Positions 8,357 to 16,703 of a stretch of 64,000 nt of DNA are shown here, one piece after another. How positions within the stretch are numbered: position 1 is the stretch's first letter; every line of letters begins with the position of its first letter. The position numbers and the translations under genes are program-made. The DNA comes from Chelatococcus sp. HY11 (GTDB lineage: Bacteria > Pseudomonadota > Alphaproteobacteria > Rhizobiales > Beijerinckiaceae), in assembly GCF_018398335.1 (NCBI RefSeq), contig NZ_JAHBRX010000002.1, positions 868,001-932,000 on the forward strand, written 5' to 3'. The notes beneath the pieces were generated by a model, which saw nothing but the letters and a program-made list of their open reading frames with translations, did not search any database and was not told the origin of the DNA.

Positions 8357-10042
8357 GTGGCAGGACTTCCGATCGAGAGCGAGACCGTCCAAACTGATGT
8401 CCTCATCCTGGGTGGAGGGCTCGCAGGCTTGCGCGCCGCCATCGCGGCTCGCGAGAACGGCGCGCGAGTCATCGTATCGGTGAAGGGCAAGATCGGGCGC
8501 AGCGGCTGCTCGGCCATGACTACGGCCGGCTATGCGGCGGCGATGCCCACGCAGGATCCCGGCGACAGCCCGCTTTGCTGGTCAGCAGACACCCTGCGTG
8601 GCGGCGCGGATATCGGCGACCCGGCTCTCGTCGACGCGCTCTGCCGAGAGGGGGCGGGGGAGGTTCACGCCCTGGAGAGTATCGGCGGATCTTTTCAGCG
8701 CGCGGATGCCGGATACAGGCTCTCGGCGAGTGGCGATCACTCCCGCGCGCGCGTGCTGGTAACGCCCAACAACCTCGGTACCGACCTCACGATTCCGCTC
8801 GCGTCACAGGCGGAGGCGCTGGGCGTCAACGCGCTGGATTTCACCATGGCGATCGACATCGTCGTAGGACGAGATGGCGTGGTCGGAGCGATCCTCCTCG
8901 ATTTGAAGCGCGGGCAACTGCTGAAGATTAACGCCTCTTCCGTCATCATCGCGACGGGCGGCGCGGGCCGGCTTTTCTCAATCACCAGTAACCCGAACGA
9001 CGTCACGGGTGACGGCTTCTCGCTAGCCGCGGCCACGGGCGCGCAGCTTCGCGACATGGAATTCATCCAGTTCTATCCGTGGCGTTGTATAGACCCCTTC
9101 GACAAGGCCCGAGTCTCCATTCAACCTTCGACATTCGTGCACGGCGCCAGGCTATACAACGCGCGTAACGAGCGTTTCATGGAAGTATTCAACCCGGACG
9201 GCGCTGAAATCTCCACACGCGACATCGGCGCAAGGGGCATCTATAGCCAGATGCGCCAAGGGCTCGGTGTCGGCGGGGGCGTGCGCCTCGACCTCTCGCA
9301 GGTATCGCCGGAAGACTTCGCGCGATCAAACCCGAAGGTCGCGAAATACGTTGCCGCGCAGAATCTCGACTACGCTACTTATCCCTTCATCGTCACGCCG
9401 GAGGCGCACTTCTGGATGGGCGGTGTCGCCATTGGCGAAGATGGAGCGGCTACAGTCGCCGGGCTCTACGCGGCCGGAGAGGCAGCCGGGGGTATCCACG
9501 GGGCCAATCGGCTGAATTCGAATGCCTTGCCCGATACGCAGGTTTTCGGCGCGCGGGCGGGCCTTGCGGCGGCTGGAACGACGCGGCACCATGGCAATCT
9601 GGGCGATGACAGGTCAAGCCTGGACGCCGCCGCGAACCGCTGGTCCACGCGCATGGGCCAGCCTTCCGGCATGGCATCCGAGGAACTGAAGTCGCATTTG
9701 GCGATGCTTCGGCAAGCCATGTGGGAGAGCTTGGGGATCATTCGCGAAGCATCAGCCATGGAGGCCGGCCTCACACAGGCTCGCGCGCTCCGCGCGGAGC
9801 TGAACGAGCGCGGCGCCGCGGACGGGGCGGCGCGCGCCTGGCGGGAACTCGGCTTTCTCTGTGACACGGCGGAGCTCTCATTGGCGAGTGCCTTGTTCCG
9901 GCGGGAAAGCCGCGGCGCCCATTTCCGGGACGATTATCCCGACCGGGATGACGAGCGATGGCGCGGCAGCGTTTTCATTACGGCCGAGGCAAATGCGGAA
10001 CCCAAGGTGACATTCAGCCCGAGGATAAGACATGCGGCGTGA
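8357..10042 (+). CDS. FAD-dependent oxidoreductase, fumarate reductase/L-aspartate oxidase type flavoprotein
   Basis: This 561-residue protein starts at a GTG nine bases after the preceding stop. An N-terminal dinucleotide-binding loop (ILGGGLAGLRAAIAA, residues ~16-30) is followed by a GRSGCSAMTTAG segment, the site of FAD contact in this family. EAHFWMGGVAIGED and YAAGEAAGGIHGANRL are the conserved substrate- and FAD-binding stretches of succinate dehydrogenase/fumarate reductase flavoproteins. A helical C-terminal domain is present. There is no iron-sulfur or membrane-anchor partner gene, so it is probably soluble. It would oxidise or reduce a C-C or C-N bond of the imported compound. Its end overlaps the next gene by 11 bases. 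Confidence 0.88.
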   Translation: MAGLPIESETVQTDVLILGGGLAGLRAAIAARENGARVIVSVKGKIGRSGCSAMTTAGYAAAMPTQDPGDSPLCWSADTLRGGADIGDPALVDALCREGAGEVHALESIGGSFQRADAGYRLSASGDHSRARVLVTPNNLGTDLTIPLASQAEALGVNALDFTMAIDIVVGRDGVVGAILLDLKRGQLLKINASSVIIATGGAGRLFSITSNPNDVTGDGFSLAAATGAQLRDMEFIQFYPWRCIDPFDKARVSIQPSTFVHGARLYNARNERFMEVFNPDGAEISTRDIGARGIYSQMRQGLGVGGGVRLDLSQVSPEDFARSNPKVAKYVAAQNLDYATYPFIVTPEAHFWMGGVAIGEDGAATVAGLYAAGEAAGGIHGANRLNSNALPDTQVFGARAGLAAAGTTRHHGNLGDDRSSLDAAANRWSTRMGQPSGMASEELKSHLAMLRQAMWESLGIIREASAMEAGLTQARALRAELNERGAADGAARAWRELGFLCDTAELSLASALFRRESRGAHFRDDYPDRDDERWRGSVFITAEANAEPKVTFSPRIRHAA

Positions 10043-11216
10043 CGCAATCATCGCGGCAGTGACCGCGCGCGAAGAGGCGATGCAGGCATTTCTGCGGCAC
10101 ATCGTCGACATGGATTCGCCAACCGAAGACAAGCGGCTGTCAGACGCTGTCGGCGCGGTGCTTGAGGCCAAGGCTCAAAGCCTCGGCATGCATGTCACCC
10201 GCGATCCCCAGACGCGTTTCGCGGACAATCTTGTCTGCCGGATCGGTCCGAAGCGTGAAAGTAATGCGCCGCGTGTTCTGCTTGTCGGCCATTTCGATAC
10301 AGTCTATGCCGCCGGCACGGTGGCGGAACGTCCCTATAGCGTTGACGATGATCGTGCCTATGGTTGCGGCATCTATGACATGAAGGGTGGATTGACGATC
10401 GGTCTCTTCGCGCTCGAGGCACTTGCTTCCGTTCGCGGCGAAGTTCCGCTCCCGGTGACATTCATCTTCAATAGCGACGAGGAAATCGGCTCACCGGACT
10501 CACGCCGCGTCATCATGGACGAGGCGGCACGGCATGACCTGGCGCTCATCCTCGAACCCGGCCGACCCGGCCCGGCATTGACCATCGCGCGCAAGGGTGT
10601 CGGCATATTTCGGTTGACCGTTGACGGACGGGAGGCGCATGCAGGCGCCGAACCTGAAAAAGGCATCAATGCCATCGTCGAGATGGCGCATAAAACGCTT
10701 GCCATCCAGGCGCTTAACGCGCCGGATCTCGGGACAACGGTTACCCCCGGCGTCGTCACCGGAGGCACCAAGCCTTATGTCGTTCCGGGCCAGGCCAGTC
10801 TTGAGATCGATTGCCGCGTGCCGTCGGAGGACGAACAGAACCGCATCCTGCGAGCCATGGACGCCATATCCGCCAGCATGTCCGTTCCCGGGACTTCGAG
10901 CCGTTTATCCGGAGGCTTTCACAGACCGCCAATGGAGCCCTCCGCCGGCGCGCTGGAGTACGTCAGGCAGCTGCGAGCGATCGCGGACGCGATTGGTTAT
11001 CCCATCGGGGCCGAACCGGCAGGCGGTGCCTCCGATGGCAATCTCACCAGCGCGATCGGCACACCGACCATCGACGGCCTCGGCCCGCACGGCGGGAGAG
11101 CCCATAGCCCGGAAGAGTTCATCGAGCTCGATTCTTTGCCGGCGAAATGTCGGCTGCTGGCTTGCTTCCTCGATGAATTGGCGGGTAGGAACGAACAGGA
11201 TCGTTCTCAAGTGTAA
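10032..11216 (+). CDS. M20-family metallopeptidase, carboxypeptidase G2/glutamate carboxypeptidase-like
   Basis: This 394-residue cytoplasmic hydrolase shows the di-zinc signature in order: VGHFDTVYAAG (His, Asp), GCGIYDMKGG (bridging Asp), NSDEEIGS (catalytic Glu and metal Glu) and LEPGRPG. The dimerisation domain holds REAHAGAEPEKGINA with its conserved His. The family cleaves C-terminal glutamate or other acyl-amino acid amide bonds. It overlaps the flavoprotein gene by 11 bases and so belongs to the same operon. It is one of three M20 genes within 6.5 kb; this one groups by motif with CPG2/PepT-like members. Confidence 0.88.
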   Translation: MRRDAIIAAVTAREEAMQAFLRHIVDMDSPTEDKRLSDAVGAVLEAKAQSLGMHVTRDPQTRFADNLVCRIGPKRESNAPRVLLVGHFDTVYAAGTVAERPYSVDDDRAYGCGIYDMKGGLTIGLFALEALASVRGEVPLPVTFIFNSDEEIGSPDSRRVIMDEAARHDLALILEPGRPGPALTIARKGVGIFRLTVDGREAHAGAEPEKGINAIVEMAHKTLAIQALNAPDLGTTVTPGVVTGGTKPYVVPGQASLEIDCRVPSEDEQNRILRAMDAISASMSVPGTSSRLSGGFHRPPMEPSAGALEYVRQLRAIADAIGYPIGAEPAGGASDGNLTSAIGTPTIDGLGPHGGRAHSPEEFIELDSLPAKCRLLACFLDELAGRNEQDRSQV

Positions 11217-11367
11217 AAATGTACTATTTTTTTGTCTCGCCGAGGGGCGAGGACGTCGCAGTTGCCTCAATCATCCCGCTTTATCAGGTGCCTAGGTGCA
11301 ATATCGCGACATTGATATTGTATGTTTTAAATAATAATATGCAACATACATCACCATTGAGGATGCT
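11217..11367. promoter_or_regulatory. Intergenic promoter region with inverted repeat (11319-11350)
   Basis: This 151 bp gap between two M20 genes is strongly AT-rich in its right half. TGTATGTT (11319-11326) and AACATACA (11343-11350) are perfect 8 bp inverted arms separated by 16 bases, 17 bases before the ATG of the next gene. This looks like an operator for a dimeric regulator such as a GntR- or TetR-type protein, acting on a promoter that serves 11368 onward. A small CTCGCC/GGCGAG hairpin at 11236-11251 lacks a U tract after it. Confidence 0.55.
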
Positions 11368-12534
11368 ATGCCCGTCCAACCAGATCACAGGCGTATGAAG
11401 CGTGATCTAGCCCGCCTGATTGGTATCAACACGCAGAACCCACCCGGCCATGAGGCCGAGGCCGCGGACTTCGTGGGTGAGCAACTGGCCGCTGCTGGCT
11501 TCGGCGTCCTCTGCGACGCTTTCATGCCGCAACGCGTCAACGTGATTGCGACGATGGACAACGGACCCGGGCCCGTCTTCGCCTTCAACACACATATGGA
11601 CACGGTACCTGTCGGCGAGGGCTGGACATCGGACGCGCACGTGATGCGGGAGACCGATGGTCGGCTCTATGGCCGCGGTGCCTGCGACTGCAAAGGCCCA
11701 TTGGCCGCGATGTTGGAGGCGATGCGCATGCTTGCGGCAGATCGCTCCGCCTGGTCCGGAACATTACTCGGCGTATTTGTGGCTGATGAAGAAATGGGAA
11801 GCGCAGGCGCCAGGCATTTCGCCTCCACCGCCCCACATATCGATTTCGCCGTCATAGGTGAGCCCACTTCCAATACGACTTTCGCGGCCCATAAAGGCAG
11901 CCTCCGTCCTGTTGTACGAGTGAGGGGCGTGACTGCGCATTCCGGGTCTCCGCATCTCGGCGAGAACGCGATCTATCGGGCGGGCCAATTGCTTGCAATG
12001 ATCGGCGCGTTTCACGAGACCGTGGTGAGCCGCCGCACGCATCCGCTCGTTGGCGAGGCAAGTCTGACGGTCACGCGTATCAGCGGGGGCCATGCGGACA
12101 ATGTCATTCCCGACGCCTGTGAACTGCTGCTCGACCGCCGCATGATTCCTAGGGAGGACGAGGACGCAGTCAAGGCCGAGATAGCCGGATTGCTGGCGGA
12201 GGCCAATCGGCGCCACGGCTTGCGCGCGGACATCATCGACTATCGCGCGACGACGGGAGGCGCTACGGAAACGCCCGTCGACAGCCCGATCGTACGCGCG
12301 AGCCTCGCAGCCTGCCGCGCCCACGGAATAGCCGATCCCGGGCCTTTCGGCCTGCAGGGCGCCTGCGACCTGGTGCATTTCAATGGCATTGGCGCGCGGG
12401 GCGTCGTGGTGGGGCCCGGTAACATAGCGGCGGCACATAAGCCGGATGAGTTTGTGCCGGAAGCGGAATTCCTGACGTCCAGCCTGATCTATCGCGACAT
12501 CGCGTTGGCCATGTTGCGGGACGAAGCGCGATGA
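11368..12534 (+). CDS. M20-family metallopeptidase, ArgE/DapE-like deacylase
   Basis: This 388-residue cytoplasmic enzyme carries NTHMDTVPVGEGW (metal His and Asp), YGRGACDCKGPLA (bridging Asp), VADEEMGSAG (catalytic and metal Glu), GEPTSNTTF and VTAHSGSPHLGENA (domain-interface His). This order is that of acetylornithine deacetylase and succinyl-diaminopimelate desuccinylase, enzymes that remove an N-acyl group from an amino acid. GAGGA precedes the ATG. It has its own upstream AT-rich control region, so it may form a second transcription unit with the lyase at 12679. Its role here is probably deacylation of a pathway intermediate rather than biosynthesis. Confidence 0.87.
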   Translation: MPVQPDHRRMKRDLARLIGINTQNPPGHEAEAADFVGEQLAAAGFGVLCDAFMPQRVNVIATMDNGPGPVFAFNTHMDTVPVGEGWTSDAHVMRETDGRLYGRGACDCKGPLAAMLEAMRMLAADRSAWSGTLLGVFVADEEMGSAGARHFASTAPHIDFAVIGEPTSNTTFAAHKGSLRPVVRVRGVTAHSGSPHLGENAIYRAGQLLAMIGAFHETVVSRRTHPLVGEASLTVTRISGGHADNVIPDACELLLDRRMIPREDEDAVKAEIAGLLAEANRRHGLRADIIDYRATTGGATETPVDSPIVRASLAACRAHGIADPGPFGLQGACDLVHFNGIGARGVVVGPGNIAAAHKPDEFVPEAEFLTSSLIYRDIALAMLRDEAR

Positions 12535-12678
12535 CACGCGCGTCGCCGCATGACATCAAAACCTCAGCAACGGCAGGTCCTGGCGTGACGCTTCACCCAA
12601 CCCGCAGCAAGCAATTCTGGCCGTCGATGTAATGAACGCACCACTTAAATGTACCCATTCCCGCAAGGACCAGGAACA

Positions 12679-13602
12679 ATGAAAGACATCGTCGAATGCC
12701 GAGCGCGCTTGCGCGGCATATTCAACATCACGGTCACCCCCTTCCACCAGGACGGAGGCTTCGACTGGGCAGGCCTGTCCCGTAACATTGAAAGGGTTAT
12801 CGGCCTCGGCTTCGACGGCATCCTGATCGGCGGCACATATGGCGAGTTTCCGGCCATGACTGCTGACGAACGCGCGCAGATGTTTCGCCACGTCATGGAG
12901 GTGGTCAGCGACAAGGTTCCCGTTATGCTGTGCAGTGCGGGATCCGACGCCCGGGATGTCAAGGCGCTTACGGAACTTGCCGGAGATCTCGGCGGCCTCC
13001 CCATGGTTACGCCGCCCTTCGTCTCGGAAGTCACGGACGATCAGATCATCGACTTCTTCCGCGATATGGCGCCTTTGTCGAAGACTGGCGTGCTCATTTA
13101 TAATGCGCCTGGAATCGGTATCACGCTGTCGCCGTCAACAATTGAGCGGCTCGCCGATATCGAGGGAATCGTGGGAATCAAGCAGGGTGATCTCACGCCC
13201 ACCGTCATCGACCAGATCGCCAATCGCCTCGCGGGTCGCATCAAGCTCTTTTGCGCGTCCGATCTCGGCTTCCTTGGCCCGATGATGGCTGGCTTCGACG
13301 GTATCAGCTCTACCAATAGCGGCGCTCTGCCTGAGTTGATCCTCAAGATCTTCCGCGCTGTCGAAAGTGGCGATGGTCATCTCGCGCGCGATCTCAACAG
13401 GCTGTGGTATCCTTTCCGCGCGGTGGCGCGATCGCTCGGCCAACCCCAGGCCGTGAAGGCGGCGATGAACCTGCGGGGCTTCGACGGCGGCTCGGTGCGC
13501 CTGCCCTTGCGCGATCTCGTCGGCGACGATCTTGATTCCGTGGCAGAGATGCTGGCGGCCCTAGCCGCCGATCCGCGCGCGGGAATAACGCTCGCGCGCT
13601 GA
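12679..13602 (+). CDS. Dihydrodipicolinate synthase/N-acetylneuraminate lyase family aldolase
   Basis: This 307-residue TIM-barrel protein has Tyr141 (LIYNAPG) and the Schiff-base Lys168 (GIVGIKQGD). GGTYGEFPAM (residues 51-60) takes the place of the usual GTTGE carboxylate-binding loop. The family forms or splits C-C bonds of pyruvate-derived keto acids. Set among degradative genes, this copy is more likely an aldolase or dehydratase releasing pyruvate than the lysine-biosynthetic DapA. ATG 12679 follows AAGGACCAGGAAC; an in-frame ATG at 12649 lacks such a site. A strong terminator follows, marking the end of the rightward operon. Confidence 0.87.
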   Translation: MKDIVECRARLRGIFNITVTPFHQDGGFDWAGLSRNIERVIGLGFDGILIGGTYGEFPAMTADERAQMFRHVMEVVSDKVPVMLCSAGSDARDVKALTELAGDLGGLPMVTPPFVSEVTDDQIIDFFRDMAPLSKTGVLIYNAPGIGITLSPSTIERLADIEGIVGIKQGDLTPTVIDQIANRLAGRIKLFCASDLGFLGPMMAGFDGISSTNSGALPELILKIFRAVESGDGHLARDLNRLWYPFRAVARSLGQPQAVKAAMNLRGFDGGSVRLPLRDLVGDDLDSVAEMLAALAADPRAGITLAR

Positions 13603-13619
13603 TCAGGATCCGACAAATC

Positions 13620-13657
13620 TAAAAAAGGCCCGCCGTGGCAGACAAGGCGGGCTTTTT
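13620..13657 (+). terminator. Rho-independent terminator, probably bidirectional
   Basis: GCCCGCC (13628-13634) pairs with GGCGGGC (13646-13652) over an 11-base loop, with an A run before and TTTTT after. It lies 18 bases behind the lyase stop and 25 bases from the end of the convergent aminotransferase gene. Because of the flanking A and T runs it can stop transcription from both sides. Confidence 0.85.
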
Positions 13658-13681
13658 CGAGAAGCCCAGTTGGACTTCGCA

Positions 13682-14914
13682 CTATGCCACGGCTTTTCGC
13701 GCCGCCGGCCTGGTCAAACGGCGGCAAGCGTCCTCGACACGATGACAGGCGTCCTTCAGGACCGCGTTGTCGAGTGCGTAAGCAATGCGAATATAAGGCG
13801 ATGCACCGAAGGCAGCGCCGTGCACCACCGCGACTCCGGCCTCTTCCAACAAGTAGGTAGCGAAATCGAGATCGTTAGCAATCATCTTGCCGGCGGGCGT
13901 GGCAAGACCAAGAGCAGCAGCACAGTTTGTGAAAGCATAGAAGGCCCCTTCGGGCGAGGTGCAGGTTAGAACATTAGTATTCCGGATCATCTCCATGACG
14001 ATCGCGCGCCGCTCGACCAAGCGCTCCTGCCACTGATCCATGAATGTCCGGCCGCCTTTCAGTGCGGCGACGGCTGCTGCCTGGGAGATCGAACAAGCAT
14101 TCGACGTCGACTGGGACTGCAGGGTTTGCATCGCGGCAATCAACCACGCTGGACCACCCGCGTAGCCTATACGCCACCCGGTCATCGAGTAGCTCTTGGA
14201 TACGCCGTTGACGGTCAACGTCCGCGCCTTGAGGCGAGGCTCGATTGCAGCCGGTGTCGCGAAGGGCACGCCGAAACGCAAATGCTCATAGATATCATCC
14301 GCCATGACGAGCACATGCGGATGGGACATGAGCACATCCGTCAGGCCCCGCATGTCCTCCGGGCTATAGACGACGCCAGTCGGATTGCCGGGCGAATTAA
14401 GGATCAGCCAACGCGTCTGCGGTGTTATGGCCGCCGCCAGGTCGGCCGGTCGCAGCTTCCACCCGTCTTCGGCCCTGCAAGGCAGGATACGGGCCTTGCC
14501 CTCGGCCAACGCGACCATGTCGGGATAAGATACCCAATAGGGCGCGGGAATAATGACTTCGTCACCCGCCGCGACGGTCGCCAGAAATGCGTTGAAAATC
14601 AACTGTTTGGCGCCGGCCCCGGCGATCACCTCCGAGGGCTGGTAGGCTAGGTCGTTTTCCGCGGTGAACTTCGCAATAATCGCCTCTTTGAGCGCGGCCG
14701 TGCCGGCCACAGCCGTATATTTTGTGTCGCCTTTCTCGATTGCGGAGATCGCAGCCTTCTTCACATGATCCGGCGTATCGAAATCCAGCTCACCTTCACC
14801 AAGATTGGTGATTGTCCGCCCGGCTTCGGTCAAGGCGCGGACCTTGTCCGAAATCTCGGCGGTGGGGGATGGGCGCACACGAGACATGCGCGGCGACAGT
14901 GCGGTCGCGTTCAT
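13682..14914 (-). CDS. Class I/II PLP-dependent aminotransferase, aspartate aminotransferase-like
   Basis: This 410-residue fold-type I aminotransferase is soluble. The PLP lysine is K240 in VSKSYSMTGWRIGY; NSPGNPTG (173-180), DDIYEHL (near 206-212) and a C-terminal arginine region (PYIRIAYA) are the other conserved elements. The pattern matches the aspartate/aromatic transaminases of subgroup I-gamma. AGGAG lies ten bases before the ATG. It is transcribed leftward and ends at the shared terminator, facing the lyase. Divergence from the carbamoylase gene at 15226 suggests the two are co-regulated: release of an amino acid followed by transamination. Confidence 0.9.
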   Translation of the reverse strand: MNATALSPRMSRVRPSPTAEISDKVRALTEAGRTITNLGEGELDFDTPDHVKKAAISAIEKGDTKYTAVAGTAALKEAIIAKFTAENDLAYQPSEVIAGAGAKQLIFNAFLATVAAGDEVIIPAPYWVSYPDMVALAEGKARILPCRAEDGWKLRPADLAAAITPQTRWLILNSPGNPTGVVYSPEDMRGLTDVLMSHPHVLVMADDIYEHLRFGVPFATPAAIEPRLKARTLTVNGVSKSYSMTGWRIGYAGGPAWLIAAMQTLQSQSTSNACSISQAAAVAALKGGRTFMDQWQERLVERRAIVMEMIRNTNVLTCTSPEGAFYAFTNCAAALGLATPAGKMIANDLDFATYLLEEAGVAVVHGAAFGASPYIRIAYALDNAVLKDACHRVEDACRRLTRPAARKAVA

Positions 14915-15225
14915 TCGGAGCTCCTAGTTGATATCAGGATTGTATAAATTTACACTTTTAATTCAACTCAAATCGGATCATAAGACGCGCGCATGTCGAC
15001 CATGCTCGCCGCTTTCGCCGTATTGCAAACCGTCACAGGTCAAGCAACTTCTGACATGCTCAATGAAACGGCATGATGATCTGCCCCGCCGCCAAATTGC
15101 CGGGAATTGCGGCATCATCGTGGGCTTGACGCGCGGATCGGCTTGCACGATTGTATCATTTGAATCAAAAAGTAACCGCAGTGCGCTGTACAGGCGCGCA
15201 TCCTGACAACATAGGCACACTGACG
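14915..15225. promoter_or_regulatory. Divergent promoter region, aminotransferase and carbamoylase
   Basis: This 311 bp has no gene I can support. TGTATAAATTTACA (14941-14954) is an imperfect TGTA-N6-TACA palindrome of the kind used by GntR-family regulators, placed 27 bases before the aminotransferase start. A second AT-rich stretch lies around 15150-15175, upstream of the carbamoylase gene. No cognate regulator gene is adjacent. Confidence 0.45.
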
Positions 15226-16506
15226 ATGCCCGCTCTGCTTTCCAACGGTCCAGTCGCCGAACCGGACATGAACCTGGCAACACGACTGTTTGATACGTTG
15301 CGCGACAACACCCGAGACGGACCGGGGGTAACGCGAGCAGCCTATGGCGATGGCGAGCAGCTGGCTCATGATCTCGTTGCAGCTGAGGCTCGACGCATGG
15401 GCCTTGATGTCGCGGTCGACGCAACGGGAAACCTCTATGTCACGATGCGCGGCGCAGAGCCTGACGGCAAGGCGGTCATCATCGGCTCGCATCTTGATTC
15501 CGTGCCCATCGGCGGCAATTTTGACGGCGCCGCCGGGGTGTTCGCCGGGCTCGCGATTTTGTCCGGCTGGCATGCGGCCGGCTTCAGGCCGCGCCGCGAT
15601 GTTATCGTCATGGCCATCCGCGCTGAGGAAAGCAACTGGTTTCCTTACTCCTATGTCGGGTCAAAGGGCGCGCTCGGCCTGCTTCCGGCAGAGGCCCTGG
15701 AGATAAAGAGATCAGACACCGGCAGGTCGCTACGCGAACATATGATCGAACTTGGGCTTGATCCGGCATCAGTGGCAGCGGGTATCCCGTATCTGAAACC
15801 GGAAGCCGTGGCCGCCTATCTTGAGCTTCACATCGAGCAGGGACCGGTGCTGATCGGCGCGGATCAGCCTGTCACGCTCGTCACAGGAATCCGCGGCAGC
15901 TTTCGCTATCGGCAGGCGCGGATCATCGGTGAATATGCGCATTCGGGAGCGGTGCCACGCAGCTATCGGCATGACGCCGTAATCGCCGCCGCGGACTTCG
16001 TCACACGCTTGCAGGAAGAATGGATCACGATGGAGAATGAGGGTCATGACATGACCCTCACCGTGGGCATTTTCTCGACGGATCCAACCCAGCATGCGTT
16101 CAGCAAGATTGCCGGGGAGGTTTCACTGGCAATCGATGTACGCAGCCATGTTAGCGATACTCTGGATGAGATGCGGCGCCGGCTTCACGTGCACGCCGAT
16201 GCCGTGTGTGAGAAACATGGCGTGACCATCGACCTTGGGCCGCTGACGGGCAGCGCCGCAGCGATCATGGATGCGGGCGTGCTCAAGGCCTTCGGCGGAG
16301 CGATGCAGGATCTTGGGCTGCCTCACTTTGAAATGGCAAGTGGTGCAGGACATGATGCGGCCGTCTTTGCGAATGCCGGCATCCCGACGATCATGCTGTT
16401 TGTGCGCAACCAGAACGGCAGCCACAATCCTGACGAAGCCATGGAAATGGATGATTTCGCGATTGCCACACGGCTCCTGGCGACTGGTGTGGAACGGCTG
16501 CTATAG
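15226..16506 (+). CDS. M20-family N-carbamoyl-L-amino-acid hydrolase/allantoate amidohydrolase-like enzyme
   Basis: This protein of about 426 residues has the carbamoylase version of the M20 motifs: GSHLDSVPIGGNFDGAAGV, RAEESNWFPYSYVGSKG, LHIEQGPVL (metal His), SGAGHDAA and LFVRNQNGSHNPDE near the C-terminus. Members hydrolyse the ureido or amide nitrogen of N-carbamoyl amino acids, ureidoglycolate-type compounds or amides. The start is uncertain: ATG 15226 has a weak AGGC before it and ATG 15268 is an alternative; the upstream extension to 15151 looks non-coding. It would act on a hydantoin- or carbamoyl-type intermediate and feed the divergent aminotransferase. Confidence 0.87.
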   Translation: MPALLSNGPVAEPDMNLATRLFDTLRDNTRDGPGVTRAAYGDGEQLAHDLVAAEARRMGLDVAVDATGNLYVTMRGAEPDGKAVIIGSHLDSVPIGGNFDGAAGVFAGLAILSGWHAAGFRPRRDVIVMAIRAEESNWFPYSYVGSKGALGLLPAEALEIKRSDTGRSLREHMIELGLDPASVAAGIPYLKPEAVAAYLELHIEQGPVLIGADQPVTLVTGIRGSFRYRQARIIGEYAHSGAVPRSYRHDAVIAAADFVTRLQEEWITMENEGHDMTLTVGIFSTDPTQHAFSKIAGEVSLAIDVRSHVSDTLDEMRRRLHVHADAVCEKHGVTIDLGPLTGSAAAIMDAGVLKAFGGAMQDLGLPHFEMASGAGHDAAVFANAGIPTIMLFVRNQNGSHNPDEAMEMDDFAIATRLLATGVERLL

Positions 16507-16703
16507 CGGTTCTACTGCAAAGCAGCCCAGTCCAAGGAAACCAATCCAACCTGCGAAGATGCCATTTCGCTGTCCACTGACTGAAGGGTGTGGCCGCAAC
16601 CCATTTTGGCGGCTGCTACGCTATTGCAAGGAACCAGACGAGAACACGCGTCAATGATCGCTGTCGCGGCGAAGCTGCTATGAAGGATATTCCCTGATTC
16701 TTC

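Noticed and set aside
11236-11251. CTCGCC/GGCGAG hairpin as a terminator after the first M20 gene
   Set aside because: The T run lies before, not after, the stem on the plus strand, so it cannot act as a Rho-independent terminator in the direction of the upstream gene.
1-15170. ATTGTAT recurring in several gaps (about 690, 11317, 14939, 15149)
   Set aside because: A short AT-rich heptamer that also turns up elsewhere (complement near 62952, and within coding sequence near 62391); too weak for a shared operator claim.
16507-16703. Possible transposase remnant between the carbamoylase and recQ
   Set aside because: No transposase motif or inverted-repeat end could be seen; it is just a short non-coding gap.
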